DNA from: Chloroflexota bacterium
GTDB taxonomy: Bacteria; Chloroflexota; Anaerolineae; 4572-78
Reading direction: 5' to 3'
NCBI GenBank assembly: GCA_024278015.1
Contig: JAJRUC010000488.1
Span: forward strand, 1-7,142
DNA length: 7,142 bases
Part shown: positions 1 to 6,081 of the stretch, piece after piece
Layout: each line of letters opens with the position of its first letter
Numbering within the stretch: the stretch's first letter is position 1
Made by a program: the position numbers and the translations under genes
The notes under the pieces: model-generated
Told to the model about the DNA's origin: nothing
What the model saw: the letters and a program-made list of their open reading frames with translations, nothing else
The model's database searches: none

Positions 1-180
1 ATTGTCAGCGCCGGCGAAGCCTTGCAACAAGCGCTGTCGCAGGTGGGGCAGGCGGCCTACCAGCAAGAGCAACCCGATGCGGCTGCCGGTCAGGCTCCCG
101 GCCACGAAGCCCCCGATGAGGCAAACGGCAACGGCAAATCGGATGAAGACGTAATTGAGGGCGAATTTACCGAAGCGTAG
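1..180 (+). CDS. dnaK: Chaperone DnaK (Hsp70), C-terminal end only
   Basis: The first 59 codons of the window are open in frame 1 and end at TAG (178-180); the gene begins outside the window. The translation has the usual end of bacterial DnaK. An amphipathic helix (EALQQALSQVGQAAYQQ) from the substrate-lid domain is followed by a disordered linker rich in Ala, Pro, Gly, Asn and Asp, and then an acidic tail DEDVIEGEFTEA. That tail resembles the conserved DnaK C-terminal motif (DVVDAEFEEV-like). DnaK is the cytosolic ATP-dependent Hsp70 that folds and protects proteins together with DnaJ and GrpE. The ATPase and peptide-binding domains are not visible, so identification rests on the tail alone. 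It is transcribed towards mgtE and followed by a strong terminator. Confidence 0.85.
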   Translation: MVSAGEALQQALSQVGQAAYQQEQPDAAAGQAPGHEAPDEANGNGKSDEDVIEGEFTEA

Positions 181-198
181 ACAAAAAACAGGGATTCA

Positions 199-217
199 TC
201 CCCCTCTTGAAGGGGGA
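199..217. repeat. Short inverted repeat TCCCCCT-N5-AGGGGGA
   Basis: Perfect 7-bp arms (199-205 and 211-217) around a 5-nt loop lie 18 bases after the dnaK stop. The same two arms, followed by the same GG, recur at 1891-1897/1901-1907 inside the MITE-like element. This suggests a small dispersed G-rich repeat rather than a dnaK-specific signal. Read on the - strand it is followed about 10 nt later by six Ts (187-182), so it could help end mgtE transcription. Confidence 0.5.
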
Positions 218-250
218 GGTGTTTACCTTGTGTCAAGTGTATTTTGATGA

Positions 251-285
251 GCAGGGGTGGTTCACAAACCGCCCCTGCTTTTTTT
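251..285 (+). terminator. Intrinsic terminator after dnaK
   Basis: A 12-bp stem (251-262 pairing with 267-278, one G-T wobble) closes a 4-nt CACA loop and is directly followed by seven Ts (279-285). This is a textbook Rho-independent terminator for the + strand dnaK transcript. The T tract runs into the stop codon of the convergent mgtE gene (284-286). On the - strand the stem lacks a following T run, so it is probably not an efficient terminator for mgtE. Confidence 0.88.
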
Positions 286-1633
286 ATAATCCCAGCATTA
301 TCCGCGCAATGGAAAAATAAATGAACAATCCGGTGGCGTCTACCAGCGTACTCATCACCGGCCCGGAAACCACGGTGGGGTCTATGCCCAGTTTTGAGGC
401 CAGCAAGGGCAGCACAGAGCCGATGCCGGTGGCCCACAACACAATCCCGAAAATAGAAGCGGCAACCGTCAGCGCCAGCGACGGGTCCGACTCCCAGGTG
501 ATAGCCCGGCCATAGGCAATTACGGCCATGCCCAGCCCCAGCAACAGACCGATACGGGCTTCGTGCCACCAAACCCGCAAGGCGTCGCCCAGGTCAATAT
601 CATCGGTGGCCAGGGCGCGAATGACAGTGGCCGTAGTTTGCGAGCCGGCATTGCCGCCGGTGCCTATCAGCAGGGGGATGAAGATGGCCAGCGACACCAC
701 GGCTTGCAACTCGCCCTGAAACAGGCGCATTACCGAGCCGGTGAGCGTGGCGGTTAAAAACAACATCAGCAGCCAGCCGATGCGCTTGCGGGTGATGGTT
801 AAAACGTTGGTGTTCAAATAAGCCCGGTCCAGGGGTTCGGCTCCGCCCAGACGTTGAAAGTCTTCCGAGGCTTCATCTTCCAGCACGTCCATCACGTCGT
901 CGATGGTGATAACCCCCAATAATTTTCCGTCGTCTGTGATAACGGGCAGGGCCAGCAAATCGTAGCGAGTCATCACCCGCGCGGCGTCTTCCTGGTCAAT
1001 TCCGGCCTGCACCGCAATAACATCGGCGTCCATAATGTCTGTCAGCGCTGTATCCGGTTCGGCAATCACCAAATCCTGCAAACTGACCACGCCGCACAGC
1101 TTCTGTTCGGCATCTACCACAAATAAATAGTAGATATTTTCCCTGTCCGGCTTCCAGTCTCGCAGCGCCCGGATGGCGGCGGAGGCGGTGGTGCGACGGC
1201 GCAGGGCCAGAAATTCGGAGGTCATCAACCCCCCGGCGCTGTCATCCGGGTGCAGCAGCAGCGGGCGCACTTCGTCCGGGTCCTCCAGCCGGGAGAGCAT
1301 TTGGCTGGCATGTTCCGCCGATAAATCGCCCAGCAGGTCGGCAATTTCATCCGGCTCCATTTCCTCCATAATGCGCACCGCGTCTTCGGGGGGCATCGAT
1401 TCCACCAGTTCGGCGGCTTCGTCTTCGTCCAGCTCCTCCAGAATATCCGCCGAATCGGCGACCGGCAATTCCACCAGCAAGGCCAACTGCTCATCTTCAT
1501 CCAATTCGGTAAAAAGGTCGGCCTGGTCTGCCGGGCGCAATTTTTCGATGATGGCCGCTGCCGACGAAAAATTATTGGCCGTCAGGGCATCACGAAGTTG
1601 CGCCAGCACATTGTCTAAAATTGGGGCATTCAT
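284..1633 (-). CDS. mgtE: Magnesium channel/transporter MgtE
   Basis: A complete 449-aa protein of normal MgtE length. MgtE is a homodimeric inner-membrane Mg2+ channel gated by cytosolic magnesium. An acidic superhelical N domain (about residues 1-130, repeats rich in LDEDE and MPPEDA) is followed by two CBS domains (about 137-195 and 200-253). A connecting helix (about 255-282) leads to five transmembrane segments. The pore-family signature P320-x6-GGNAGSQ (to Q332) and the pore-lining Asp in VDATGLFIYF (D432) are present, so it looks functional. The ATG at 1631-1633 follows GGAGG (1640-1644) by 6 nt; an ATG 4 bases upstream is out of frame. The gene faces dnaK tail to tail. Its leader is GC-rich and structured, but I do not recognise an M-box riboswitch in it. 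Mobile-type repeats lie directly upstream. Confidence 0.96.
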   Translation of the reverse strand: MNAPILDNVLAQLRDALTANNFSSAAAIIEKLRPADQADLFTELDEDEQLALLVELPVADSADILEELDEDEAAELVESMPPEDAVRIMEEMEPDEIADLLGDLSAEHASQMLSRLEDPDEVRPLLLHPDDSAGGLMTSEFLALRRRTTASAAIRALRDWKPDRENIYYLFVVDAEQKLCGVVSLQDLVIAEPDTALTDIMDADVIAVQAGIDQEDAARVMTRYDLLALPVITDDGKLLGVITIDDVMDVLEDEASEDFQRLGGAEPLDRAYLNTNVLTITRKRIGWLLMLFLTATLTGSVMRLFQGELQAVVSLAIFIPLLIGTGGNAGSQTTATVIRALATDDIDLGDALRVWWHEARIGLLLGLGMAVIAYGRAITWESDPSLALTVAASIFGIVLWATGIGSVLPLLASKLGIDPTVVSGPVMSTLVDATGLFIYFSIARIMLGL

Positions 1634-1777
1634 TCATCACCTCCAGAGAGTTGCTCCCCGGAGGCGGGGGGGAATCTGTACCTGCCGGTGGGGGCTACCT
1701 TATTCGATTGACAGGTAAGGGGCGGGGCCGTGGCCCCATACTACTTGAACTTTCGTCCACAATTACACCTTTTGGGC
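1634..1777 (-). promoter_or_regulatory. mgtE upstream leader, GC-rich with hairpins
   Basis: This is the DNA between the mgtE start and the MITE-like element. Two stems are visible: GGGGC/GCCCC around a 4-nt loop (1724-1737 region), and TACCTG/CAGGTA (1679-1684 with 1712-1717) enclosing 27 nt. The mgtE Shine-Dalgarno lies at 1640-1644. A TAGTAT that could be a -10 box lies at 1738-1743 on the - strand, but no good -35 sits at the right distance. A structured leader before mgtE could sense Mg2+, as M-box leaders do, but no M-box consensus was recognised. Regulation here is therefore only a possibility. Confidence 0.3.
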
Positions 1778-2035
1778 TTAGTGTCTATCCGTAAATTAAT
1801 TACGCCGGGTGATGGTCAGGCCAGTTGAGGTTGAAAACAACCGGATGCGCGCTTTTTACCCCCTCCCCGGCCACCTGTGCCCTTCGGGTATCCCCCTTTT
1901 AGGGGGAGGGCACTTCCCCCCTCACAGAGGGCGCGAAGCGGTTTCTTCATCAGGGATTAAGGGGAGAGCAACTACAACTTCACCGGCTTGTTGTTTGACA
2001 ATGAGTGCCACAAGTATTTTACGGATAGACACTAA
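1778..2035. mobile_element. MITE-like non-coding element with terminal inverted repeats
   Basis: TTAGTGTCTATCCGTAAA at 1778-1795 has an exact 18-bp inverted partner at 2018-2035. Read as a 15-bp terminal repeat starting GTGTC (1781-2032, 252 bp), the element is flanked by TA on both sides (1779-1780 and 2033-2034). This is the target duplication expected of IS630/Tc1-mariner transposases. There is no transposase inside. The interior holds a G/C-rich hairpin (GTGCCC 1877-1882 and TCCCCCT 1891-1897 pairing with 1901-1913). A 76-codon open frame crosses the element but has no family resemblance and runs over the right end. The call rests on the repeats and the size; the transposase family is inferred from TA alone. 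Confidence 0.65.
1877..1913. repeat. Hairpin inside the MITE-like element
   Basis: GTGCCC (1877-1882) and TCCCCCT (1891-1897) together pair with the continuous arm at 1901-1913, leaving an 8-nt bulge and a 3-nt loop. The inner arms match the inverted repeat after dnaK (199-217) exactly. Confidence 0.5.
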
Positions 2036-2063
2036 ATAGATTGCTGCTGTAAGCCAGGCGAAA

Positions 2064-2162
2064 AGAATAGAACACAGATGTCACGGATGACACTGATTTT
2101 CGCTGATAATTTGAATATTTCCGTGAAAATCCGTTAAGTCCGCGTTATCCGTGTTCTATTTT
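2064..2162. repeat. Imperfect palindrome built of ACGGAT-type units
   Basis: The outer 10 bases AATAGAACAC (2066-2075) pair perfectly with GTGTTCTATT (2151-2160). Pairing continues inward with scattered mismatches to a centre near 2113, giving an almost 100-nt hairpin. Each arm is itself a string of related units (CACGGAT, CACTGATTTTC, CGCTGAT on the left; ACGGATTTTCACGGA when the right arm is read inverted). From memory, similar GAACACGGAT/ACGGATTTTCACGGA sequences are scattered through many environmental bacterial genomes; I cannot check this here. It lies 50 bp after the aglG stop, so it could also act as a 3' end or stabilising structure for the transporter mRNA. Confidence 0.6.
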
Positions 2163-2211
2163 CTGTCGAAATTCAAAACGCCGGCGGCAGGTTCGGAAAG
2201 CGGCTGGTCGA

Positions 2212-3327
2212 TTATCCCTTTACCGAGCCGGCCAGCATACCGCGCACAAAGAAGCGTTGCAGCGAGAAGAAGACGGCCAGCGGCAATATCATCGAGATGA
2301 AAGCTCCGGCGGTCAGCAGATGCCAGTCGCTGCCGCGCGAGCCGACGATTTCGGCCAGGCGCATGGTCAGCACCTGCACATCGGGCTTGGAGCCGATGGA
2401 GACCAACGCCACCAGATAATCGTTCCACGTCCACAGGAACTGGAAGATGGCGAAAGAGGCCAGGGCCGGCACGGACAGCGGCAGAATGAGGCGGGTAAAA
2501 ATGGTAAAGTGAGAGGCGCCGTCAATGAAGGCCGATTCCAGAATATCGCGGGGCAGGCCGCTGATGTAATTATAAAGCAGGTAGGTTGCCAGTGGCAACC
2601 CGAAGCCTGTGTGCGCCAGCCACACCGCCAGAAACGTGCCGTTCAGGTCCAGCTTCACATAGTCTCGCAAAATGGGAACCAGCTCAATTTGCACGGGCAC
2701 TACCAGCGCTGCGACCACTATAACGAACAGAATTTTTCGCCCCGGAAAATTCATCCAGGCGAAGCCGTAGGCGGCGAAGGCGGCAATCATAATGGGGATG
2801 ACCGTGGCCGGCACAGCGACGGTCAGGCTGTTCAGGATGGCCCCCCAAAAATTATCCCCCCGAACAATTTTTTCGTTGCCCGCTGCATCTTTCAGGGCGT
2901 ATTTTTTGCCGCTTAAGACGTTGGTATAGTTTTCAAGGGTTAAATCGGTGCGCATTGTCCAGCGCCGCTCCTGCACTTCGATGCGGCCCAGGCGTTTGTT
3001 GCCTATCCAGGTCACTCGTGTGCCGTCCGGGGTTTCTATCCCTTTCCGAAATTCCTTGAAAGTGCCCTGCAATCCCTTGATGGTCATCACCCCGTCGCGG
3101 TCCAGGTCTTTGTCCGGCTTGAATTCGTTCACCTTCATCCATTCGCGGTGAGGTAAAATGCTCCACCAGCCGGAAGTCTGGATGTCGAAGCGGGTGCGAA
3201 ACGAGGAGACCAGCACGCCGAAGGTGGGGACGGTCCACACAAACACCAGCAGGAACAACGCCCCGTTGATGATAATGTCGCTGATTAATTTTTGCCGTTG
3301 TTTGGAATTTGCTGAATTTGCGGCCAT
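2212..3327 (-). CDS. aglG: Alpha-glucoside-type ABC importer, inner-membrane permease (AglG-like)
   Basis: A 371-aa permease of the MalG/AglG type, one of the two membrane subunits of a CUT1 sugar importer. TM1 spans about residues 18-41. An extracytoplasmic insert of roughly 110 residues follows (about 45-158), then the MetI-like core with the remaining membrane segments. The EAA loop that docks the ATPase is ESAFIDG (264-270), continuing to ILPLSVP (281-287). The end, RGMLAGSVKG, is typical of AglG proteins. The insert contains DLDRDG (74-79), resembling a calcium-binding DxDxDG loop. The ATG (3325-3327) shares its A with the TAA of aglF (TAATG), and GGAGG lies 8 nt upstream inside aglF, so the two are translationally coupled. 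The substrate is inferred from family resemblance (maltose, trehalose or sucrose class) and is not proven. Confidence 0.92.
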   Translation of the reverse strand: MAANSANSKQRQKLISDIIINGALFLLVFVWTVPTFGVLVSSFRTRFDIQTSGWWSILPHREWMKVNEFKPDKDLDRDGVMTIKGLQGTFKEFRKGIETPDGTRVTWIGNKRLGRIEVQERRWTMRTDLTLENYTNVLSGKKYALKDAAGNEKIVRGDNFWGAILNSLTVAVPATVIPIMIAAFAAYGFAWMNFPGRKILFVIVVAALVVPVQIELVPILRDYVKLDLNGTFLAVWLAHTGFGLPLATYLLYNYISGLPRDILESAFIDGASHFTIFTRLILPLSVPALASFAIFQFLWTWNDYLVALVSIGSKPDVQVLTMRLAEIVGSRGSDWHLLTAGAFISMILPLAVFFSLQRFFVRGMLAGSVKG

Positions 3328-4022
3328 TAAAATGCCCTCCGTTCCCCGAACTGCTTCAGGTTATAAACCATCACCGGAATAACCGCGATGAGTAGCACAA
3401 TGGCAATGGCCGAGCCGTATCCAAAATTGCGATTGGTAAAATATTGGCGGTAAAATTGGGTGGCGATGACATGGGTTCCAAACTGCCCGCCGGTCATCAC
3501 CTGCACCACATCGAATATCTTCAGGGTGAAAATGATGATAGTGGTTGAGACGGTGACGATGGTTCCCATAATATAAGGGATCATAATTTTGAAGAAGGTT
3601 TGGACTTCTGTGGCGCCGTCAACGCGAGCCGCCTCCAGTAATTCGCCGGGGATGCCCTTGATGGCCGCCGAAAACAGCACCATTGCGTAGCCGGTTTGCA
3701 GCCAGATGAGAATGACAATCAGGAATAAATTATTCCAGGGTTGTAGCTGGGCTGTCCAGGCCTGCGGCTGCCCCCCCACAGCCACCCAAAGGGCATTCAA
3801 TAATCCAATTTGGGGTGAAGCCGCATCTTTAATTTCGTACACAAAATTCCAGATGACCCCCGCGCCGACCATTGAAATAGCCATCGGCAGGAAGATGAGC
3901 GATTTGGCGATATTCTCGAAGCGGCTGCGGTCGGCCAGAACGGCAATCAGCAGGCCAAAAACCACCGACAGCGTGGCCCCGAACACAATCCACAGCACGT
4001 TATTGCGCACCGCTTCCTGCAT
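3327..4022 (-). CDS. aglF: AglF-like sugar ABC permease, C-terminal core fragment after an in-frame stop
   Basis: A 231-aa open frame from the ATG at 4020-4022. It holds the MetI-like permease core of a MalF/AglF subunit, including the EAA loop EAARVDG (fragment residues 130-136) ending in IMIPY, and about five membrane segments. It is in the same frame as the upstream 137-aa fragment, separated only by TAA CGC ATT. The sequence around the stop (NYYDIFFT, stop, RIMQEAVRNNVLW) reads like one uninterrupted AglF, so this is the second part of a single 371-codon gene. The ATG has no clear Shine-Dalgarno. If it is expressed, that would need read-through, or reinitiation 6 nt after the TAA. Its own TAA overlaps the aglG start. 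Confidence 0.82.
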   Translation of the reverse strand: MQEAVRNNVLWIVFGATLSVVFGLLIAVLADRSRFENIAKSLIFLPMAISMVGAGVIWNFVYEIKDAASPQIGLLNALWVAVGGQPQAWTAQLQPWNNLFLIVILIWLQTGYAMVLFSAAIKGIPGELLEAARVDGATEVQTFFKIMIPYIMGTIVTVSTTIIIFTLKIFDVVQVMTGGQFGTHVIATQFYRQYFTNRNFGYGSAIAIVLLIAVIPVMVYNLKQFGERRAF

Positions 4023-4028
4023 AATGCG

Positions 4029-4442
4029 TTAGGTAAAGAAAATATCGTAGTAATTTCGCAGCCCGACAAATTCGCTGCCGTCTCGATTATACAGGCTGAT
4101 GATGAAGGTTCGGATGGTGGGCAGGGCCAGGTACCAAAACAGGATGGCTACTGCCGGGCCGACGAAAATGAAGGGTTGGATGCGGCGCGTCCAGTCTGCC
4201 GGCAGTTGTTCCACCAGCCAGTTAGCCAGCACATACATTGCCACAGCCCCGCCCACGCCCCAGATAATTGCAACCAGGGCAATAATCACCTTTGGGGCGT
4301 CGCTGTCTCTTAAAAATTTAAAGCCAATGATTAAAACCCAGAATGTGAGTGCGGGAATGAGCAGCGAGACAAGAATACGGCTTACATTAGCCAATAGCCA
4401 TTCCGGAATTGAGGTAGATTTTTTGGGTTCCACAGATTGCAT
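4029..4442 (-). CDS. aglF: AglF-like sugar ABC permease, N-terminal fragment ending at an in-frame TAA
   Basis: A 137-aa open frame starting at the ATG 4440-4442, with GGGAGG (4448-4453) 5 nt upstream. It carries three predicted membrane segments (about residues 22-43, 51-75 and 90-116) and then FVGLRNYYDIFFT. That stretch in AglF/MalF proteins leads straight into the periplasmic loop before the core domain. It lacks the EAA loop and most of the translocation path, so alone it cannot be a working permease. The TAA at 4029-4031 is the only interruption. It lies just after the sugar-binding protein gene, separated by an 85-nt spacer with hairpins. Confidence 0.82.
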   Translation of the reverse strand: MQSVEPKKSTSIPEWLLANVSRILVSLLIPALTFWVLIIGFKFLRDSDAPKVIIALVAIIWGVGGAVAMYVLANWLVEQLPADWTRRIQPFIFVGPAVAILFWYLALPTIRTFIISLYNRDGSEFVGLRNYYDIFFT

Positions 4443-4454
4443 TTTATCCTCCCT

Positions 4455-4508
4455 GTAAAACGCTGGGGGTGTAAAACGGGACAGCCGTTTTACTGACTAT
4501 CCCGTTTT
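4455..4508. repeat. Nested hairpins between the binding-protein gene and aglF
   Basis: GTAAAACGG (4471-4479) pairs perfectly with CCGTTTTAC (4485-4493) around a 5-nt loop. AAAACGGGA (4473-4481) pairs with TCCCGTTTT (4500-4508), using some of the same bases. A further GTAAAACG copy at 4455-4462 could replace the 4471 copy. In the direction of the operon (- strand) no T run follows, so full termination is unlikely. A stem here fits the common pattern that protects the binding-protein mRNA and lowers permease expression. Read on the + strand, the outer stem is followed by four more Ts and resembles a terminator. Confidence 0.5.
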
Positions 4509-4527
4509 TTTTAACCGTCGCGGTTGA

Positions 4528-5961
4528 TTATTGCGGCCAGGAGGCGTCGATTTCCTTGAGGACGGTGTCCATATCGGCGTTGCCGGAGAAGTAATCGGTC
4601 ATGCCTTTCCAGAAGGAGCCGGCGCCGACTTCGCCGGGCATGAGGTCAGAGCCGTCGAAGCGGACGGAGGTGGCCTGGCTGACGAGGTTGGCGACGCCGC
4701 GTTCAATATCGTCGCCGTACCAGTCGAGGGAGGCGTCTTTCTGGGGGGCGAGGGCGCCGCCGGCGGCGAGCCATGATTTGAGGGATTCGCCTTTGGTGAA
4801 GTATTCCATGGTGGCCCGGACTTCGGGGCGGTCATTGAACATGGCGTAGATGTCGCCAGCCACCAGGTAGGGTTTGCCGTACTGGGGGTCGATGGGGGGC
4901 AGGTAGAAGAAGTCGTAGTCAACGCCCGGTTCAACGCCGGCGGGGAAGAAGGAGGTGATGAAGTTACCCTGTTTGTGGAGCCAGCACTTGGGCGGGTTTT
5001 CAAACATGGGGGTGGGGGCGTCGCCGAAGAAGGTGGTGACGATGGCGGCCTGTCCGCCGTAGACATACTTGTCGGTCCAGAGGTTGGAGAGGATTTGCAG
5101 GGCGTTTTTGACTTCGGGGGAATCGAAGGGGAGTTCGCCCCGGGTCCATTTGTCGTAGTTTTCAAGGGAGGTGGTGCGCAGCATAATCTCTTCTATCCAG
5201 TCGGTGGCGGGCCAGCCGGTGGCGGCGCCGGATTCGATGCCGACGCACCAGGGGGTATCCCCGTCGGAGACGATTTGGTCGGAGAGGGCCAGCATCTCGT
5301 CCCAGGTTTGGGGGATTTGATAGCCGGCTTCGTCCCATGCTTTTTTGGGATACCAGACTTGTGATTTGGCGTTGAAGCGGGCCCAGATACCGGCCATAAT
5401 GGGGCCGTCGGCGCCTTGCATGGTGCCCATATCAAGCCAGGACTGGAGGTACTGACCTTGCAGATAGTCGCCGGACATGAAAGAGCGGACATCGACGACC
5501 TGGCCCTGTTTGGCGAAGTTGCCGAGCAGGCCGGGCTGGGGGAAATCGACAATGTCGGGGGCGTCGCCGGCGTCCACGCGGATGGAGATGGAAGCCTCGA
5601 ACTCTTTGGAGCCTTCGTATTGAATGTCAATGCCGGTGGCTTCTTCAAAAGCGGCCACGGAGTCGTTGAACTTGACCGCGTCCTCATCGGTGAAGGGGCC
5701 GGCCATAGAGACCACCGTGCCGGCGTAATCGCCCGCATAAGCCGCATCCAGCTCCGCCAGACCGGTTGATTCCATAGCGGGTTGTTCCGGGGCTTTGGTC
5801 GGTTCGGGGGCGGCCTGTTCCGGGGCTTTGGTGGGTTCGGGGGCGGCGGGTTGTGTCGCCTGGGGTTGTTCTGTGGCGGGCGGTTGGGCGCCCCCACAGG
5901 CAGTTGCGACCATCGTCACAACCAGCATCAATGCAATTAAAAGCCATAAAGACTTTCTCAT
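4528..5961 (-). CDS. aglE: Sugar-binding lipoprotein of an alpha-glucoside-type ABC importer (AglE-like)
   Basis: A complete 477-aa extracytoplasmic solute-binding protein. It has a basic start (MRKS), a hydrophobic segment (5-19) and a lipobox A-T-A-C with the lipidated Cys at 22. A flexible tether follows (23-65) containing an exact 11-residue tandem repeat (39-49 and 50-60). The ligand-binding fold covers about 78-477. The stretch GIESGAATGWPATDW (241-255) is one I associate with AglE-type proteins, which capture alpha-glucosides and deliver them to AglF/AglG. AGGAGG (5967-5972) lies 5 nt before the ATG. Codon third positions are strongly C-rich compared with the permeases, as expected for an abundantly made binding protein. 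It follows the LacI-family gene by 120 nt and precedes aglF by 85 nt. The exact sugar cannot be read from sequence. Confidence 0.92.
   Translation of the reverse strand: MRKSLWLLIALMLVVTMVATACGGAQPPATEQPQATQPAAPEPTKAPEQAAPEPTKAPEQPAMESTGLAELDAAYAGDYAGTVVSMAGPFTDEDAVKFNDSVAAFEEATGIDIQYEGSKEFEASISIRVDAGDAPDIVDFPQPGLLGNFAKQGQVVDVRSFMSGDYLQGQYLQSWLDMGTMQGADGPIMAGIWARFNAKSQVWYPKKAWDEAGYQIPQTWDEMLALSDQIVSDGDTPWCVGIESGAATGWPATDWIEEIMLRTTSLENYDKWTRGELPFDSPEVKNALQILSNLWTDKYVYGGQAAIVTTFFGDAPTPMFENPPKCWLHKQGNFITSFFPAGVEPGVDYDFFYLPPIDPQYGKPYLVAGDIYAMFNDRPEVRATMEYFTKGESLKSWLAAGGALAPQKDASLDWYGDDIERGVANLVSQATSVRFDGSDLMPGEVGAGSFWKGMTDYFSGNADMDTVLKEIDASWPQ
5784..5849 (-). repeat. 33-bp tandem duplication in the lipoprotein tether
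   Basis: Two adjacent 33-bp copies (5784-5816 and 5817-5849) differ at about three bases and encode AAPEPTKAPEQ twice. The duplication keeps the frame and lengthens the tether between the lipid anchor and the binding domain. It is prone to copy-number change by slippage. Confidence 0.85.
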
Positions 5962-6081
5962 TTTTTCCTCCTCTTTGGATAGGTGTTCAATTTCAGTTAC
6001 CGAAAAACAGATAATATGGGTTGGATGTGTATACGGTTTTGGGCATCACCTCCTTCAATGGTTGGTGTAGAAAAAGGTTGT
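5962..6081 (-). promoter_or_regulatory. Spacer between the repressor and the binding-protein gene; likely regulatory region
   Basis: These 120 nt would hold any promoter and operator for the transporter genes. A TATTAT that could serve as a -10 lies at 6011-6016 (- strand), but no good -35 is visible, and no classical LacI operator with a central CG was found. AAGGAGGTGAT (6045-6055) is an 11-nt match to the anti-Shine-Dalgarno sequence at the 3' end of 16S rRNA. Its ATG (6044-6046) opens a 17-codon frame ending at TGA 5993-5995. With only 2 nt between GGAGG and that ATG, translation is doubtful. Confidence 0.35.

Larger units (their letters stand above)
3327..4442 (-). pseudogene. aglF: Full span of the aglF gene, interrupted by one in-frame TAA
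   Basis: Taken as one unit this is 372 codons including the final stop, the normal size for an AglF permease, with one TAA at codon 138 and no frameshift or deletion. A one-base change from CAA, GAA or AAA would restore the gene. It could be a recent nonsense mutation, a sequence error, or a site of read-through or reinitiation. The rest of the frame shows no decay: membrane segments, EAA loop and coupling to aglG are all intact. This argues that any inactivation is very recent or that the stop is not real. Confidence 0.6.

Noticed and set aside
1708..1713. TTGACA as a + strand -35 box
   Set aside because: No -10-like sequence lies 16-18 nt downstream and no + strand gene follows.
1634..1777. 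Possible M-box (magnesium) riboswitch before mgtE
   Set aside because: The position and the hairpins are suggestive, but none of the conserved M-box core segments could be recognised in the - strand sequence. A covariance-model search would decide.
1809..2039. 76-codon + strand open frame as a gene
   Set aside because: It lies almost wholly within the inverted-repeat element, runs through its right end, contains G/C hairpin sequence and resembles no family.
4020..4035. Frameshift in aglF
   Set aside because: Both fragments are in the same reading frame, separated by exactly one stop codon and two sense codons, so this is a nonsense codon.
4473..4508. Full terminator separating the binding-protein gene from the permeases
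   Set aside because: In the operon direction (- strand) the stem is followed by ACACC rather than a T run, so complete termination is unlikely.
5784..5849. 33-bp repeats as a CRISPR or regulatory array
   Set aside because: There are only two copies, directly adjacent with no spacer, in frame within a lipoprotein tether; this is a simple coding duplication.
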